DNA of 5,929 bases, taken from the NCBI RefSeq assembly GCF_019402445.1, contig NZ_SRZM01000112.1, positions 1-5,929 of the forward strand. The letters run 5' to 3'. Below the pieces are notes generated by a model that was not told where the DNA came from, searched no databases, and worked only from the letters and a program-made list of their open reading frames with translations. Positions within the stretch are counted from its first letter, which is position 1. Every line of letters begins with the position of its first letter. Below, one piece after another: positions 5,765 to 5,929 of the stretch. This stretch comes from Brachyspira pilosicoli. Its GTDB lineage: Bacteria; Spirochaetota; Brachyspiria; Brachyspirales; Brachyspiraceae. The position numbers and the translations under genes were made by a program.

Positions 5765-5929
5765 ATGAATAAAAAAATTAAAGGAGCTATTTTTGACTTT
5801 GATGGTACATTAGTTGATAGTGAAACTTTATATACAAAATCATTGATATATACATCAAAAGAAATGAATACACTCACAGATGTAGATTTTGCATCTATGG
5901 CTGGATATCAAACTAATGATATAAAAAAA
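5765..5929 (+). CDS. HAD-superfamily hydrolase, partial (N-terminal 55 residues)
   Basis: Rightward ATG at 5765 opens a frame of 55 codons that runs off the right edge. Residues 8-20 contain the haloacid dehalogenase motif I, AIFDFDGTLVDSE. D11 is the expected nucleophile and D13 the general acid/base. The DSE ending and the following helical segment (21-55) are typical of subfamily I enzymes with a cap domain after motif I, such as beta-phosphoglucomutase, phosphoglycolate phosphatase and related sugar-phosphate phosphatases. Motifs II to IV lie outside the window, so the substrate cannot be named. AAAGGAAA (5753-5760) gives a good binding site. The gene is divergent from nagB across 191 bases; no convincing rightward promoter was found. 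The window ends in seven A within the reading frame. Confidence 0.88.
   Translation, partial: MNKKIKGAIFDFDGTLVDSETLYTKSLIYTSKEMNTLTDVDFASMAGYQTNDIKK

Overview
The window is very AT-rich, uses AGA, ATA and TTA codons heavily and has A/T-filled intergenic regions. The encoded Sec proteins are ordinary bacterial ones. Together with the asparagine- and lysine-rich proteins and a TPR membrane protein, the composition suggests a low-GC anaerobe such as a Brachyspira-type spirochaete. This assignment is an inference from style and composition, not from a marker gene.

Layout from left to right. (1) A leftward gene of unknown function (297 to the left edge) encodes a membrane-anchored protein and is cut by the window. 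A short leftward reading frame (436-308, 42 codons) sits just in front of it and ends inside its ribosome binding site. Both can be driven by a near-perfect leftward promoter at 461-488. (2) A rightward operon follows: yajC (623-1048), secD (1084-2595), secF (2616-3560), then a two-transmembrane TPR protein (3578-4744). Gaps are 17-35 bases, with a clear promoter at 548-576 and a terminator at 4761-4799. (3) The leftward gene nagB (5573-4815) converges on the operon and shares that terminator. (4) The first 55 codons of a HAD-family hydrolase (5765 to the right edge) diverge from nagB.

How the genes work together. YajC, SecD and SecF are the accessory complex of the SecYEG translocon. SecDF uses the ion gradient to pull exported proteins through the membrane, and YajC binds to it. 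The TPR protein is probably co-transcribed with them, but nothing in its sequence proves a role in secretion. NagB converts glucosamine-6-phosphate to fructose-6-phosphate and feeds amino sugars into glycolysis. The HAD gene may act on a sugar phosphate or other small phosphorylated substrate, but its family cannot be fixed from 55 residues.

Most of the window is ordinary housekeeping DNA, and I see no strong evidence for a new system. The part that repays a second look is the 325-base divergent region at 298-622. It holds a tiny ORF with a tetranucleotide repeat directly after its start codon, two opposed consensus promoters, and an AT-rich imperfect palindrome with a further half-copy inside the yajC promoter.
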